A stretch of DNA of 64,000 bases from Leucobacter triazinivorans (GCF_004208635.1 NZ_CP035806.1:2480001-2544000), one strand, 5' to 3'; positions 7,632-17,663 are shown, counted from the first letter of the stretch. A program made the numbers and translations. Notes: a model not told the origin generated them from the letters alone.

Positions 7632-8849
7632 ATGTCTGGAAACAGAGCAGTCGCATACCAGGGTCCCGGTGTGGTGGAGGTGATCGACACCCCCTATCCC
7701 GAGTTCGAGCTGAAGGACGGCCCGGGGGTGAATCCGGCCAACGTGGGCCGCAAGGTGCCGCACGGCGCGATCCTGCGCACGGTGGCCACGAACATCTGCG
7801 GTTCGGATCAGCACATGGTGCGCGGCCGCACCACGGCTCCCGAGGGGCTCGTCCTCGGGCATGAGATCACGGGCGAGGTGGTCGAGGTCGGGCCCGACGT
7901 CGAGTTCATCAAGGTCGGCGATATCGTCTCGGTGCCCTTCAACATCGCGTGCGGACGCTGCCGCAACTGCAAGGAGGGCAAGACCGGGATCTGCCTCAAC
8001 GTCAACCCGGATCGGCCCGGCAGCGCCTACGGCTACGTCGACATGGGCGGCTGGGTCGGCGGACAGGCCGAGTTCGTGCTGGTGCCCTACGCCGATTGGA
8101 ACCTGCTGAAGTTTCCGGACCGGGATCAGGCCCTGGAGAAGATCCTCGACCTGACGATGCTCTCCGACATCTTCCCGACGGGCTTCCACGGCGCCTACAC
8201 GGCCGGGGTCGGACCGGGCTCGACGGTCTACATCGCGGGGGCCGGCCCGGTGGGCATCGCGGCGGCGGTGGGCGCGCAGCTGCTGGGCGCCGCGTGCGTG
8301 ATCGTGGGGGATCTCAACGAGGATCGACTCGCCCAGGCGCGCTCGTTCGGGTGCGAGACCGTCGACGTCTCCCAGGGGGATCCGCGGGATCAGATCGAGC
8401 AGATCCTCGGCGTGCCGGAGGTGGAGTGCGGGGTCGACGCCGTCGGCTTCGAAGCCCGGGGGCACGGAGCGGATGCCGCGCAGGAGGCTCCCGCGACCGT
8501 GCTGAACTCGCTGATGGACCTCACGGAGGCGGGCGGCGCGCTCGGCATTCCAGGGCTCTACGTGACGGGCGATCCCGGCGGTGTCGACGCGGCGGCGAAG
8601 GAGGGCTCGCTCTCGATCCGCCTCGGCCTGGGGTGGGCGAAGTCGCTGTCGTTCACCACGGGGCAGTGCCCCGTGATGCGGTACAACCGCCGGCTCATGC
8701 AGGCGATCCTGCACGACAAGGTGCAGATCGCGAAGGCCGTGCGGGCTACGCCGATCTCGCTGGAGGACGCTCCGCGCGGGTACGCCGAGTTCGACCAGGG
8801 TGCCGCGAAGAAGTACGTGCTCAACCCGAACGGCTACATCACGACGTGA
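7632..8849 (+). CDS. fdhA: Zinc-dependent alcohol dehydrogenase, glutathione-independent formaldehyde dehydrogenase-like
   Basis: A 405-residue medium-chain dehydrogenase closely resembling Pseudomonas FdhA, which oxidises formaldehyde to formate with a tightly bound NAD. Catalytic zinc ligands are visible in TNICGSDQHM and LGHEITGEV; a structural-zinc loop is CGRCRNCKEGKTGIC. The cofactor fold is YIAGAGPVGIAAAVGA. The long insert DAVGFEARGHG is typical of FdhA rather than simple alcohol dehydrogenases. ATG at 7632 follows AAAGGACGAAG. It is monocistronic, ending in a strong hairpin terminator, and diverges from the LuxR-type regulator, which may control it. Aldehyde detoxification is the likely role; dismutation of other aldehydes is possible. 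Confidence 0.85.
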   Translation: MSGNRAVAYQGPGVVEVIDTPYPEFELKDGPGVNPANVGRKVPHGAILRTVATNICGSDQHMVRGRTTAPEGLVLGHEITGEVVEVGPDVEFIKVGDIVSVPFNIACGRCRNCKEGKTGICLNVNPDRPGSAYGYVDMGGWVGGQAEFVLVPYADWNLLKFPDRDQALEKILDLTMLSDIFPTGFHGAYTAGVGPGSTVYIAGAGPVGIAAAVGAQLLGAACVIVGDLNEDRLAQARSFGCETVDVSQGDPRDQIEQILGVPEVECGVDAVGFEARGHGADAAQEAPATVLNSLMDLTEAGGALGIPGLYVTGDPGGVDAAAKEGSLSIRLGLGWAKSLSFTTGQCPVMRYNRRLMQAILHDKVQIAKAVRATPISLEDAPRGYAEFDQGAAKKYVLNPNGYITT

Positions 8850-8877
8850 CCTCGCACCGGCCCCGCCGGTGACCGCG

Positions 8878-8918
8878 CCGAGGCCGGCGGCCCCCTTCGG
8901 GGGAGCCGCCGGCCTCGG
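8878..8918 (+). terminator. Strong hairpin terminator after the formaldehyde dehydrogenase-like gene
   Basis: A 14-bp perfect stem (8878-8891 with 8905-8918, CCGAGGCCGGCGGC and complement) continues into CCCC-TTCG-GGGG, a UUCG-type tetraloop. There is no T tract, as is common in high-GC actinobacteria. Confidence 0.8.
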
Positions 8919-8984
8919 GCGTTCGATGGCCCGTGGGACCGCCGCCGCGCGGCGCGCCCTGCTCGGCGAACCGGGCCCGCGATG

Positions 8985-9254
8985 TCAGGCGTCGCGTCGG
9001 CTGCGCCCCACGATGAGCCCGTAGATGAGCAGGACCAGGATGGATCCGCCGATGGCGAGCAGCCAGGTCTCGAGCGAGAAGAACGCGCCGATGTCGGCCC
9101 CGAACAGGAGCGAGCCGAGCCATCCGCCCACGATCGCCCCCACGACGCCGAGGAGCAGCGTGGCGATCCAGCCGCCGCCCTGGCGGCCGGGAAGGATCGC
9201 CTTCGCGATGGCGCCGGCGATGAGTCCGAGAATCAGAAATGCGAGGATGCCCAT
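8985..9254 (-). CDS. GlsB/YeaQ/YmgE family small stress-response membrane protein
   Basis: An 89-residue inner-membrane protein with three hydrophobic helices: GILAFLILGLIAGAIAKAIL, a Gly-rich IATLLLGVVGAIVGGWLG helix and a C-terminal SILVLLIYGLIVG helix ending in the basic tail RSRRDA. The AGAIAKAILPGRQGGGW segment is the family hallmark (transglycosylase-associated protein family). These proteins are often induced by envelope or acid stress; the biochemical role is unknown. Start is ATG at 9254 with AAGGAG just upstream (AGGAGTTCTC). Confidence 0.88.
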   Translation of the reverse strand: MGILAFLILGLIAGAIAKAILPGRQGGGWIATLLLGVVGAIVGGWLGSLLFGADIGAFFSLETWLLAIGGSILVLLIYGLIVGRSRRDA

Positions 9255-9380
9255 GAGAACTCCTTACCTTCGGGACGGAGGATCCGTCTTTCTGGCGTCA
9301 ACGGTACGGCGTGCCGAACGCGGGCGGTAAGGGGCTTGCGAGGGCGGCGCCGGGCGGTGTAGAACGGGCGCCGCGCGAGA

Positions 9381-9680
9381 TCACTGATGGTCCTGATCAG
9401 GCGGTTCGGGCAGGAGGCGCAGGCCGGCGGGGGCGTTGGCCGCCGCGGTCAGCTCCTCGATCCAGGCGCGGTTGAGCGTCGGCGTGTCGGCCGATTCGAA
9501 CTCGAACTGCAGGGGGATCGAGGGCTGCAGCCAGATGCTGCGCTGGATGCCGGCGTCGTTCCAGGTGAAGAGCAGGCTCTCCTGCTGCAGCAGCTTCGTC
9601 ATGACGACCGTGCGCAGATGGGTGAGCGCGCGGTCGTCGAAGCGGAAGATCTGCGACGGGCCGTAGTGCAGGTATCCCAC
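9381..9680 (-). CDS. DUF7882-type small protein, copy 1
   Basis: A 99-residue soluble protein that starts MGYLHYGPSQIFRFDDRALTHL and contains VMTKLLQQESLLFTW and a Trp-rich IWLQPSIPLQFEF segment. It is a clear paralogue of the next gene (9721-10050): shared landmarks are G-x-L-x-Y, a DR-LAHL segment, KL-QES-LFTW and LNRAWIEEL. Families like this occur almost only in Microbacteriaceae, commonly as several copies; no function is known. ATG at 9680 follows GAGGCATCCC. The two copies are 40 bases apart on the same strand and probably co-transcribed. Confidence 0.75.
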   Translation of the reverse strand: MGYLHYGPSQIFRFDDRALTHLRTVVMTKLLQQESLLFTWNDAGIQRSIWLQPSIPLQFEFESADTPTLNRAWIEELTAAANAPAGLRLLPEPPDQDHQ

Positions 9681-9720
9681 GGGATGCCTCCTCAGGGGTG
9701 CGTGGACGATGGTGGGCGGA

Positions 9721-10050
9721 TCAGCCCGCGGAGCGCTGCGCCGCGTAGGTCTCGGCTTCCTTCTCGGTGATGAGGATCAAGCCGCGCGGCGTGTGGGAGA
9801 GTTCGCCGAGCACGTCAATCCACGTCTCGTTGAGCTCGGGCGTTCGGCTGCCGGAGAAGCGGAAGATGAGCGGGATCGCGGGCGAGAGCCAGAGCGAGAC
9901 CCGGCCGCTGCCGCGCTCGACCGGATTGGTCCAGCTCAGGAAGAAGCTCTCCTGGCGGCGCAGCTTCATGCCGACCGCCACCTTGAGGTGCGCCAGCGTG
10001 CGATCCTCGACCGGATACTCGACCGATGCTGCGTAGATGAGATGCCCCAT
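9721..10050 (-). CDS. DUF7882-type small protein, copy 2
   Basis: A 109-residue paralogue of the downstream gene. It begins MGHLIYAASVEYPVEDRTLAH and carries KLRRQESFFLSWTNP and VSLWLSPAIPLIFRFSG, aligning end to end with copy 1 at modest identity plus a short C-terminal extension (EKEAETYAAQRSAG). Function is unknown; the compact beta-rich look with central Trp and Phe suggests a small ligand- or nucleic-acid-binding fold but nothing proves it. ATG at 10050 is preceded by a run of G (GGGGGG) as weak ribosome site. It diverges from the maf gene, 78 bases away. Confidence 0.75.
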   Translation of the reverse strand: MGHLIYAASVEYPVEDRTLAHLKVAVGMKLRRQESFFLSWTNPVERGSGRVSLWLSPAIPLIFRFSGSRTPELNETWIDVLGELSHTPRGLILITEKEAETYAAQRSAG

Positions 10051-10128
10051 CCCCCCATCATCCCACTCGCTCCGACGCGGCACCAGACCCGGCGGGGTGG
10101 GGCGCCGATCCCGCGTAGACTCGGCCCC

Positions 10129-10764
10129 ATGCGTCTGTACCTCGCCTCCACGTCGCCGGCCCGCCTCTCCGTGCTCCGCGGAGCCGGGATCGAGCCGATC
10201 TGCATCGCCCCGCAGGTCGACGAGGAGGCGGCGGTCACGGCGCGCGAGGCCGAGCTGGGCCGACCGCTCGCGGCCCCGGAGCTCACCGAGTACCTCGGGC
10301 GGCTCAAGGCCGAGGACGTTGTGCGCCGGCACGGGCACGAGATCGACGGACTCGTGCTCGGCGGCGATTCCATGTTCCTGCTCGACGGCGAGATCCTGGG
10401 CAAGCCGCACGAGCCGCAGGTGGCGCTCGAGCGGGCCCGGCGGCACCGCGGGAGCACGGGTGCCCTGCACTCCGGCCACTGGCTCGTCGATCACACCGGC
10501 GGCGAGGTCCGCGCGGCCGCCGGCGCCGTGGACACGGCGCTCGTGACGCTCTCGGCCGACCTCGGCGACGCCGAGCTGGCGGCCTACGTGGCGACGGGCG
10601 AGCCCCTGGAGCTGGCCGGAGGGTTCGCGATCGACGGGCTCGCCGGTGCGTTCATCGAGCGCGTCGAGGGCGCTCCGAGCTGCGTGATCGGCCTGTCGCT
10701 GCCGGCACTGCGGCGGCTCGTGATCGAGCTCGGTCACGACTACCCGAGCCTGTGGACGGAATAG
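10129..10764 (+). CDS. maf: Maf-family nucleotide pyrophosphatase
   Basis: A 211-residue cytoplasmic house-cleaning enzyme that hydrolyses modified or canonical nucleoside triphosphates to monophosphates. Family landmarks: LYLASTSPARLSVLRGAGI at the N-terminus, the DEEAAV segment, LKAEDV, LVLGGDSMFLLDGEILGKP (metal-binding Asp) and the G-GFAIDGLAGAFIERVEGAPSCVIGLSLP type C-terminal signature. Length is usual for the family. TAGACT at 10116-10121 lies 7 bases before the ATG with no Shine-Dalgarno, so leaderless translation is likely. The gene is monocistronic here. Confidence 0.9.
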   Translation: MRLYLASTSPARLSVLRGAGIEPICIAPQVDEEAAVTAREAELGRPLAAPELTEYLGRLKAEDVVRRHGHEIDGLVLGGDSMFLLDGEILGKPHEPQVALERARRHRGSTGALHSGHWLVDHTGGEVRAAAGAVDTALVTLSADLGDAELAAYVATGEPLELAGGFAIDGLAGAFIERVEGAPSCVIGLSLPALRRLVIELGHDYPSLWTE

Positions 10765-10866
10765 CGCCGGGAGTTCGACCGGCCGGGCGATTGCCACGGC
10801 CGAGGGGGTCAGATGAACTCATGAATTGAGTTCTACTGCGAACCTCTGACAACGACCGATCCCGGG

Positions 10867-12549
10867 TCAGCCCTTCGCGAGCAGGGCGACGGCGAGCGTC
10901 GCGATCACGCTGCCGTCGGCGAGGTCGACCCCCAGCAGCTCCTCGATGAGCGCCAGGCGCTGGTAGAAGACCGAGCGCGAGAGCCTGGCGCGTCGGGCCG
11001 CGAGCGAGCGGTTCGTCGGGTGCTCCAGGTAGGCGCGCAGCACGAGCAGCAGGTCGCCGCTGTGCCCGGGGCCGCTCGCGGCGTCGTGCTCGAGCAGCGG
11101 CGCGAGCGCCTCGGCCGCGAACTCCTGCACCTCCGGCGCGGCCGACAGCCCGCGCACCAGGTAGGCGAGCGGCTGCCGTTCGGCCTGCTGCACGCTCACG
11201 CGCCCGGTGCGCGCCGCGGGATCCAGCACACCGGCCGCGCGCACCTGCTCGAGCGAGGTGATGAGGGAGCGCACGCGGGTGCCGGAGGCGCCCATGCCGA
11301 GATGCGCGCGCCAGACCGCCGGCGTCGTCTCGGGGAGCAGCATGTCGAGCTCGTGCGCGAGCCGCACCGCGAGCGGCGGCACCGCCTCGCCCGTGCCGGC
11401 GATGCGGGGGTCGTCGTGGGAGAACGAGAGCAGGGCGAGCAGCACCGGGCCGCCGTCGTCGCCGATCCCTGCGCGGCCCATCGGGCTGCCGGAATCTGCG
11501 GTATCGGGAGCGAGGATCACCCGCCCCTCCGGCGCCACGGCGCGGCGCAGCGCGGTCTCGAGGATCGCGCGCTCGAGCGGGGCGTCGTGCCCGTGAGTCG
11601 AGTCGAAGTCGCCGATTCCCCGCAGCGTGGCCCCCAGCAGGGTGCGGCCCTCCACCGGCAGGCCGCCCGCCGCGAGCTGCACCGCCAGTTCGTCGGCCCT
11701 GCGGTAGCGGCCGCCGAGCAGCACGTCGAACAGGCGCTTCGAGCCGAGTTCGAGCCACTGCTCGCCCTCCGGGTCGGCGAGGCGACCGAGCGCGAGCGCG
11801 AAGGCTCCGAGCTCGAGCACCGTGCGACGCCCCGCGGGATGCGGCGGACCCGGCAGCGCGGTGAGGCGGCCCCAGCGCCGGCCCTGCGCTTCGACCGGCA
11901 CGCGATCCCAGTCCGCGGGAGCGGGAGGCTGCTGCGCCGTCGCGCCCCAGTGCGCGAGCGCGCTGTCGGCGTCGTCCGGACCCGACCACGCGACGACGCG
12001 CCGTGCCGAGTCCTCGAGCACGACCGTCGCATCGAGGGTGTCGGCGAGGCGCTCGACGACGTAGTCGACGGGGCTGCGATTGAGGCCCAGCTCCGTGAGC
12101 ATCGTGTGCACCTCGGCGCGGGCGGCGAGCGCCTCGTGCTGGTCGGCGAGCACCCGCTGATGGATGCGCTGGGTGATCTGCACGAAGCGCACCTCGCGGT
12201 GCAGGGCGATGAGCGGGATGCCGTGCGCCTCGCACGCCGCGGCGAGCGGTGCGGGCGCGGCATCGAAGTTGCGGCCCAGCTCGAGGATCACGGCCGCCGG
12301 GTCGGCCTCGGCGAGCCGGCGCGCGAGGCCGTCCAGCTCGGCGGTGTCGCGGGGCCACCCCGCGCCGGTGGTGAGCACGAGCTCGCCGCCGTCGAGCAGC
12401 TGCGCGGCTCCGGTGCCCGCGACCACGTGGGCCCAGCGGATCGACCGGCCGAGGCCGAGCGATCCCGCGATGAGCTCGGGGGATCCGGCCAGCACCTCGG
12501 GCAGTTCGAGGGCGTCGCTCACCGAGAAGGCGCCCGGCGCGTGATCCAT
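10867..12549 (-). CDS. PucR family transcriptional regulator
   Basis: A 560-residue regulator. Residues about 8-130 match the PucR sensory domain (FSVSDALELPEVLAGSPEL, LTTGAGWPRDTAELDGLARRLAE, ILELGRNF), the middle is a CdaR/GGDEF-like domain, and the C-terminus holds the PucR-type HTH (LRAYLEHPTNRSLAARRARLSRSVFYQRLALIEELLG when read across its helices). Such proteins activate purine, amine or amino-acid catabolism. It is divergent from the mmsA-like gene and probably controls it and the aminotransferase. Start ATG 12549 is chosen because GGAGGG lies 7 bases upstream; a longer upstream frame lacks such a site. A palindrome at 12643-12653 lies in the shared promoter space. Confidence 0.85.
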   Translation of the reverse strand: MDHAPGAFSVSDALELPEVLAGSPELIAGSLGLGRSIRWAHVVAGTGAAQLLDGGELVLTTGAGWPRDTAELDGLARRLAEADPAAVILELGRNFDAAPAPLAAACEAHGIPLIALHREVRFVQITQRIHQRVLADQHEALAARAEVHTMLTELGLNRSPVDYVVERLADTLDATVVLEDSARRVVAWSGPDDADSALAHWGATAQQPPAPADWDRVPVEAQGRRWGRLTALPGPPHPAGRRTVLELGAFALALGRLADPEGEQWLELGSKRLFDVLLGGRYRRADELAVQLAAGGLPVEGRTLLGATLRGIGDFDSTHGHDAPLERAILETALRRAVAPEGRVILAPDTADSGSPMGRAGIGDDGGPVLLALLSFSHDDPRIAGTGEAVPPLAVRLAHELDMLLPETTPAVWRAHLGMGASGTRVRSLITSLEQVRAAGVLDPAARTGRVSVQQAERQPLAYLVRGLSAAPEVQEFAAEALAPLLEHDAASGPGHSGDLLLVLRAYLEHPTNRSLAARRARLSRSVFYQRLALIEELLGVDLADGSVIATLAVALLAKG

Positions 12550-12642
12550 GCGGTTGCCCTCCATGCGGTCTCTCGGTGCGGCTGCCCCGGTGCGGCGGTT
12601 CCCGGCGCAGCCGTCCCTGGTGCCGCGGTTCGACAGCGTCCA

Positions 12643-12653
12643 TACACAGTGTA
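12643..12653. promoter_or_regulatory. Candidate PucR operator (perfect 11-bp palindrome)
   Basis: TACACAGTGTA sits in the 224-base divergent space between the PucR gene and the dehydrogenase operon, and the flanking CC and GG extend the symmetry. On the minus strand TACACT within it could also serve as a -10 for the regulator. The role is inferred from position. Confidence 0.4.
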
Positions 12654-12773
12654 CGGGAAACGTGGAAGTTCGCGATACTGTGCCGGTGGTGATGCCGTGA
12701 ATCCGTTGAAATACTGGGAGGCATCGCGCTTCAGCGATCCCGAACATATTGATCGATTTGAGAGGACTATCGG

Positions 12774-14258
<1,485 letters not shown>

Positions 14259-14269
14259 TCCTCCTCCGC

Positions 14270-14311
14270 GATCGGAGCGATCGGCGGGCCGCTCCGCCGA
14301 TCGCTCCGATC
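14270..14311 (+). terminator. 18-bp perfect hairpin after mmsA
   Basis: GATCGGAGCGATCGGCGG at 14270-14287 pairs perfectly with 14294-14311 around a 6-base loop. It sits 11 bases after the mmsA stop and may terminate or attenuate transcription into the aminotransferase gene. Confidence 0.7.
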
Positions 14312-14390
14312 GAGCGGGGGCGTTCCGCCGATCGAGCGGTTCACCCCACCGGTCGCGCGGTTCGCGCCGCCGATCGAGCGGAGTCGAGAT

Positions 14391-14490
14391 CCGCACCAGC
14401 GGATCCCGGCTCCGCCGCGCTCCGCACCAGCGGATCCCGGCTCCGCCGCGCTCCGCACCAGCGGATCCCGGCTCCGCCGCGCTCCGCACC
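14391..14490. repeat. 31-bp tandem repeat, 3.2 copies
   Basis: A 31-base unit beginning CCGCACCAGCGGATCCCGGC is repeated identically at 14391-14421, 14422-14452 and 14453-14483, with a 7-base partial copy after. Exact identity suggests recent amplification. It ends 50 bases upstream of the aminotransferase start. Confidence 0.85.
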
Positions 14491-14539
14491 TCCGGCCGCC
14501 GGGCCGCACAGATCCTGACACACGAGAGAGAATGACCGC

Positions 14540-15931
14540 ATGACCGACTTCATCGACCTGAACGGCGCCGAGCAGAGCTTCGGCGACTCCGACGCTCAGC
14601 GCGAGGTGCGCGCGAACGACCGACAGTACGTCTTCCACTCCTGGTCGGCGCAGAACAAGATCGATCCGCTGCCCATCGCCAAGGGCGAGGGCGCGCGCTT
14701 CTGGGACTACGACGGCAACGAGTTCCTGGACTTCTCCTCGCAGCTCGTCAACCTGAACCTGGGTCACCAGCACCCGGGCCTCGTGCGCGCGATCCAGGAG
14801 CAGGCCGGTCGCCTCGCGACGATCCAGCCGTCCATCGCCAACGACGTGCGCGGCGAGCTCGCCAAGCGCATCGTCGAGCACTCCTTCGATGGCGCGCGCT
14901 CGGTGTTCTTCACCAACGGCGGCGCCGAGGCCAACGAGTATGCGGTGCGCATGGCACGCCACCACACCGGCCGGCAGAAGGTGCTCGCGCGCTACCGCTC
15001 GTACCACGGCTCGACGGCGACGGCCATCACGGCGACCGGCGATCCGCGCCGCTGGGCGAACGGCGTGCTCGACGCCGGCGTGGTGCACTTCTTCGGGCCC
15101 TACCCGTACCGCTCCGAATTCTTCTCGGAGAGCCCCGAGCAGGAGACGGAGCGCGCGCTCGCGCACCTCGAGCACACCATCCAGCTCGAGGGTCCCGACA
15201 CCATCGCGGCGATCATTCTCGAGACCGTCACCGGCACCAACGGCGTGCTCGTGCCGACGCCCGGCTACCTGGCCGGCGTGCGCGCGCTCTGTGACAGGTA
15301 CGGCATCGTGATGATCGCCGACGAGGTCATGGTGGGCTTCGGCCGCACCGGGGAGTGGTTCGCCTACCAGGGCTTCGATGTGCAGCCCGATCTGGTGACC
15401 TTCGCGAAGGGCGTCAACTCCGGCTACGTGCCGCTCGGCGGCGTCGTCATCTCAGAGGCGATCCACAACACCTTCGGCGACCGGGCCTTCCCGGGCGGGC
15501 TCACCTACTCGGGCCACCCGCTGGCGTGCGCCGCGGGCGTCGCGACCTTCGACATCTTCGAGGAGGAGGGGATCCTCGAGCGGGTGCGGGATCTCGGCTC
15601 GCGCGTCATCGCACCGCGCCTGGCCGAGCTCGCCGCCAAGCACCCGTCGGTCGGGGAGTTCCGCGGTCTCGGACTGTTCTGGGCGATGGATCTGGTGCTG
15701 GATCGCGAGACCCGCGAGCCGCTCGTGCCGTACAACGCCGCCGGCGAGGCGGCCGCGCCGATGAACGCGGTGGTCGCGGCCTGCAAGGCCGGGGGACTGT
15801 TCCCGTTCGTGCACTTCAACCGCCTGCAGATCGCCCCGCCGCTGGTGATCGGCGAGGACGAGCTGGTGCGTGGCCTCGACATCATCGACGCGGCGCTCGA
15901 CGTGGCCGACGGGTACACCACCGGCGCGTAG
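14540..15931 (+). CDS. Class III PLP-dependent aminotransferase (omega-amino acid type)
   Basis: A 463-residue fold-type I transaminase. It shows the glycine-rich FFTNGGAEANEYAVRMARHHTG, the YHGSTATAI segment, the Asp of IADEVMVGFGRTG that contacts the PLP ring and the Schiff-base lysine in TFAKGVNSGYVPLGGVV, then TYSGHPLACAAG. It resembles taurine or beta-alanine pyruvate transaminases. Together with MmsA and a PucR regulator, conversion of beta-alanine or 3-aminoisobutyrate to a semialdehyde is the best guess, but the amine donor is not proven. Start ATG 14540 follows GAGAGAG. A REP-like hairpin follows the gene in a convergent space. Confidence 0.85.
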   Translation: MTDFIDLNGAEQSFGDSDAQREVRANDRQYVFHSWSAQNKIDPLPIAKGEGARFWDYDGNEFLDFSSQLVNLNLGHQHPGLVRAIQEQAGRLATIQPSIANDVRGELAKRIVEHSFDGARSVFFTNGGAEANEYAVRMARHHTGRQKVLARYRSYHGSTATAITATGDPRRWANGVLDAGVVHFFGPYPYRSEFFSESPEQETERALAHLEHTIQLEGPDTIAAIILETVTGTNGVLVPTPGYLAGVRALCDRYGIVMIADEVMVGFGRTGEWFAYQGFDVQPDLVTFAKGVNSGYVPLGGVVISEAIHNTFGDRAFPGGLTYSGHPLACAAGVATFDIFEEEGILERVRDLGSRVIAPRLAELAAKHPSVGEFRGLGLFWAMDLVLDRETREPLVPYNAAGEAAAPMNAVVAACKAGGLFPFVHFNRLQIAPPLVIGEDELVRGLDIIDAALDVADGYTTGA

Positions 15932-16001
15932 GCCCTGCGGTCGGCGCGTGAAGCCGCGCGCCGACGGCGGGCACAGGCCACCCCGTTCGGCGCGCGGGGC
16001 C

Positions 16002-16037
<36 letters not shown>

Positions 16038-16040
16038 TTC

Positions 16041-16103
16041 GAAGTGGGAGTCCCGTTCTGCCGCATCGTTCCGACGGATGCGGCAGAACGGGACTCCCAC
16101 TTC
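16041..16103. repeat. REP-like palindromic hairpin, family A copy 1
   Basis: A 27-base arm at 16041-16067 (starting GAAGTGGGAGTCCCGTTCTG) is perfectly complementary to 16077-16103 around a 9-base loop. The same hairpin recurs at 22551-22613 with one compensated base pair. It lies between convergent genes and could also end both transcripts. Confidence 0.85.
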
Positions 16104-16252
16104 GCGCGTGCCGCGGGCTGCGTGCTGCGTGCGGCGGGATGCGGGCTGCGGGGGCCCGGGTGCCGTGCGGTGCAGGTGCTGCGAGGCCCGGGTGCTGCGG
16201 GGGCCCGGGTGCGGCGGGGTGCAGGTGCTGCGGGGCCCGGGGCTCGGTCGGC

Positions 16253-16969
16253 CTAGCGGCCGCCGGTCGCGAGGCGCATGAGGTCGGAGTCGAGGTCGAT
16301 GCCGAGCTCGGCGCCGCCAGCGCTGCCGTAGGAGTGCTGGTAGCTGCCCCACGCATCGCCGCGCACCGCCGTGCGGAAGCCTCCGGCCACGAGCGCCACG
16401 AGCTCGCCGGCCGCGCGCTCGATCCGCCCGCCGAAGCCGCGGTCGTTCCAATCTTCGGGGGCCGCGAAGAGCGACGTGGGCGCCGTGACCGTGCGCAGGT
16501 AGGCGAAGAGGCCGCGCAACTGCTCGTCGACCACGAGCGCGTGGCGCGCGCTGCCCGCGGTCGCGGCCAGCGCGACGGGAGTGCCGATGAGCAGGTCGTT
16601 GTCGAGCACCTGGAAGAAGGACGTGAACAGGCCGCTGGGTCCGGCCTTGTAGACCGGAGTCGACGCGACGAGCGCGTCGGCGTCGCGCAGCGTGTCGCTC
16701 GCGCGCTGCAGCTCGGGCGAGACGTGCTGCGCGACGAGGGCGGTCGTGATGTCCGCGGCCAGGGCCCGGAGATCGATGAGGCGCACGCCCAGTTCGAAGC
16801 CGCGCCGTGCTGCCAGCGCGACGGCGCGGTCTGCGACCCGGGTCGCGAGCATCGTGGTCGTGGAGGGATCGCTCGTGCCGGCGGTGATCACCGCGAGGGT
16901 GCGGGGCGGTGCGGGCTGCCCCGGCTCCGCGGTCGTGCGCTGAGCGGCTCCGTCGAATGGTGCGTTCAT
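16253..16969 (-). CDS. NADPH-dependent FMN reductase (CE1759-type)
   Basis: A 238-residue flavodoxin-fold reductase: LAVITAGTSDPSTTTMLATRVA forms the phosphate-binding loop, ALVASTPVYKAGPSGLFTSFFQVLD is the conserved NADPH-dependent FMN reductase core, and PVALAATAGSARHALVVDEQLRGLFAYL follows. Such proteins supply reduced FMN. Two genes upstream on the same strand is a luciferase-like monooxygenase of the type usually paired with it, so they likely form a two-component flavin monooxygenase. ATG at 16969 is the start closest to the domain; no strong ribosome site is seen. A 196-base space containing inverted repeats separates it from the MarR gene, so it may also have its own promoter. Confidence 0.85.
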   Translation of the reverse strand: MNAPFDGAAQRTTAEPGQPAPPRTLAVITAGTSDPSTTTMLATRVADRAVALAARRGFELGVRLIDLRALAADITTALVAQHVSPELQRASDTLRDADALVASTPVYKAGPSGLFTSFFQVLDNDLLIGTPVALAATAGSARHALVVDEQLRGLFAYLRTVTAPTSLFAAPEDWNDRGFGGRIERAAGELVALVAGGFRTAVRGDAWGSYQHSYGSAGGAELGIDLDSDLMRLATGGR

Positions 16970-17029
16970 GTGCTGTCGTGCTTTCTCGAGAGTGATCTGA
17001 TCGTGGGGTGTCGCAGGATCCTCGGGTGT

Positions 17030-17149
17030 GGATCCTGCGGCTGCGTTCGCTGCGCTCACTCCGCGCAGGATGACCGGGTTGGGATCTCGAGCGGCGAGGC
17101 TCCTGTCATCCTGCGCGGAGGCGAGGAACGAGCCGGAGTCGCAGGATCC
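17030..17149. repeat. Inverted pair of 45-bp palindromic elements
   Basis: The element at 17030-17074 begins GGATCCTGCG and ends CCGCGCAGGATGAC; 17105-17149 is the same element in opposite orientation with a diverged middle. Each copy is also palindromic at its ends (ATCCTGCG and CGCAGGAT). A partial third end (GTCGCAGGATCC) lies at 17010-17021. This fills the space between the MarR and FMN reductase genes. Confidence 0.75.
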
Positions 17150-17165
17150 AGCGGGAGAAACCCGT

Positions 17166-17600
17166 CTACGCGACGAGCTTGCGGCAGAGGCGCTGGAGCT
17201 CCCGCATCTCGTCGGCGCTGAGCGCGGATCCGAGCTCGCGGCCCACGCTCTTCGCGTGCGCGCGTCCCACCTCGCGCTGGATGCGCGCGCCGGCATCGGT
17301 GAGCGACACGCGCACCGCCCGCCCGTCCTCGGCGTCTGCCTCGCGGCGCACCAGGCCGCGCCCCGCCAGTCGGTCGACCATGCGCGAGAGCGCCGGCTGA
17401 CTGAGCAGCACGCCGTCCTGGATCTCGCAGATCCGCATCGGCTCGTCGCCCTTCGCGAGGGTGTAGAGCACGTCGTACTCGCGCATGCCGACCTCGCTCC
17501 ACATGTCCTCCGCGGCGAAGCCGCTCATGAGCGCGGCGTGGGCGGTCATGACCGCTTCCCAGGCCTCGTTGGCGAGCCTGAGGTCGGTGCGTGCGTTCAT
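17166..17600 (-). CDS. MarR family transcriptional regulator
   Basis: A 144-residue winged-helix repressor. MWSEVGMREYDVLYTLAKG leads into the HTH ICEIQDGVLLSQPALSRMVDRL, and the wing is EDGRAVRVSLTDAGARI. The ATG at 17600 is preferred because AGAAGGA lies 6 bases upstream; an ATG at 17606 would touch that site. It follows the luciferase-like monooxygenase gene by 63 bases and precedes the FMN reductase gene, so it probably controls this flavin monooxygenase cluster, perhaps through the palindrome overlapping the promoter at 18897-18925. The ligand, possibly a phenolic or oxidant, is unknown. Confidence 0.85.
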   Translation of the reverse strand: MNARTDLRLANEAWEAVMTAHAALMSGFAAEDMWSEVGMREYDVLYTLAKGDEPMRICEIQDGVLLSQPALSRMVDRLAGRGLVRREADAEDGRAVRVSLTDAGARIQREVGRAHAKSVGRELGSALSADEMRELQRLCRKLVA

Positions 17601-17663
17601 GGTCATTCCTTCTGGTTGCGAAGCGTGTGCGATCCGGGGCGCGCGAGTGGCGCCGCAGCGGGG

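Noticed and set aside
10652..12724. 690-codon minus-strand frame over the PucR gene
   Set aside because: Arg-rich shadow of the PucR gene, which has recognisable sensor and HTH domains.
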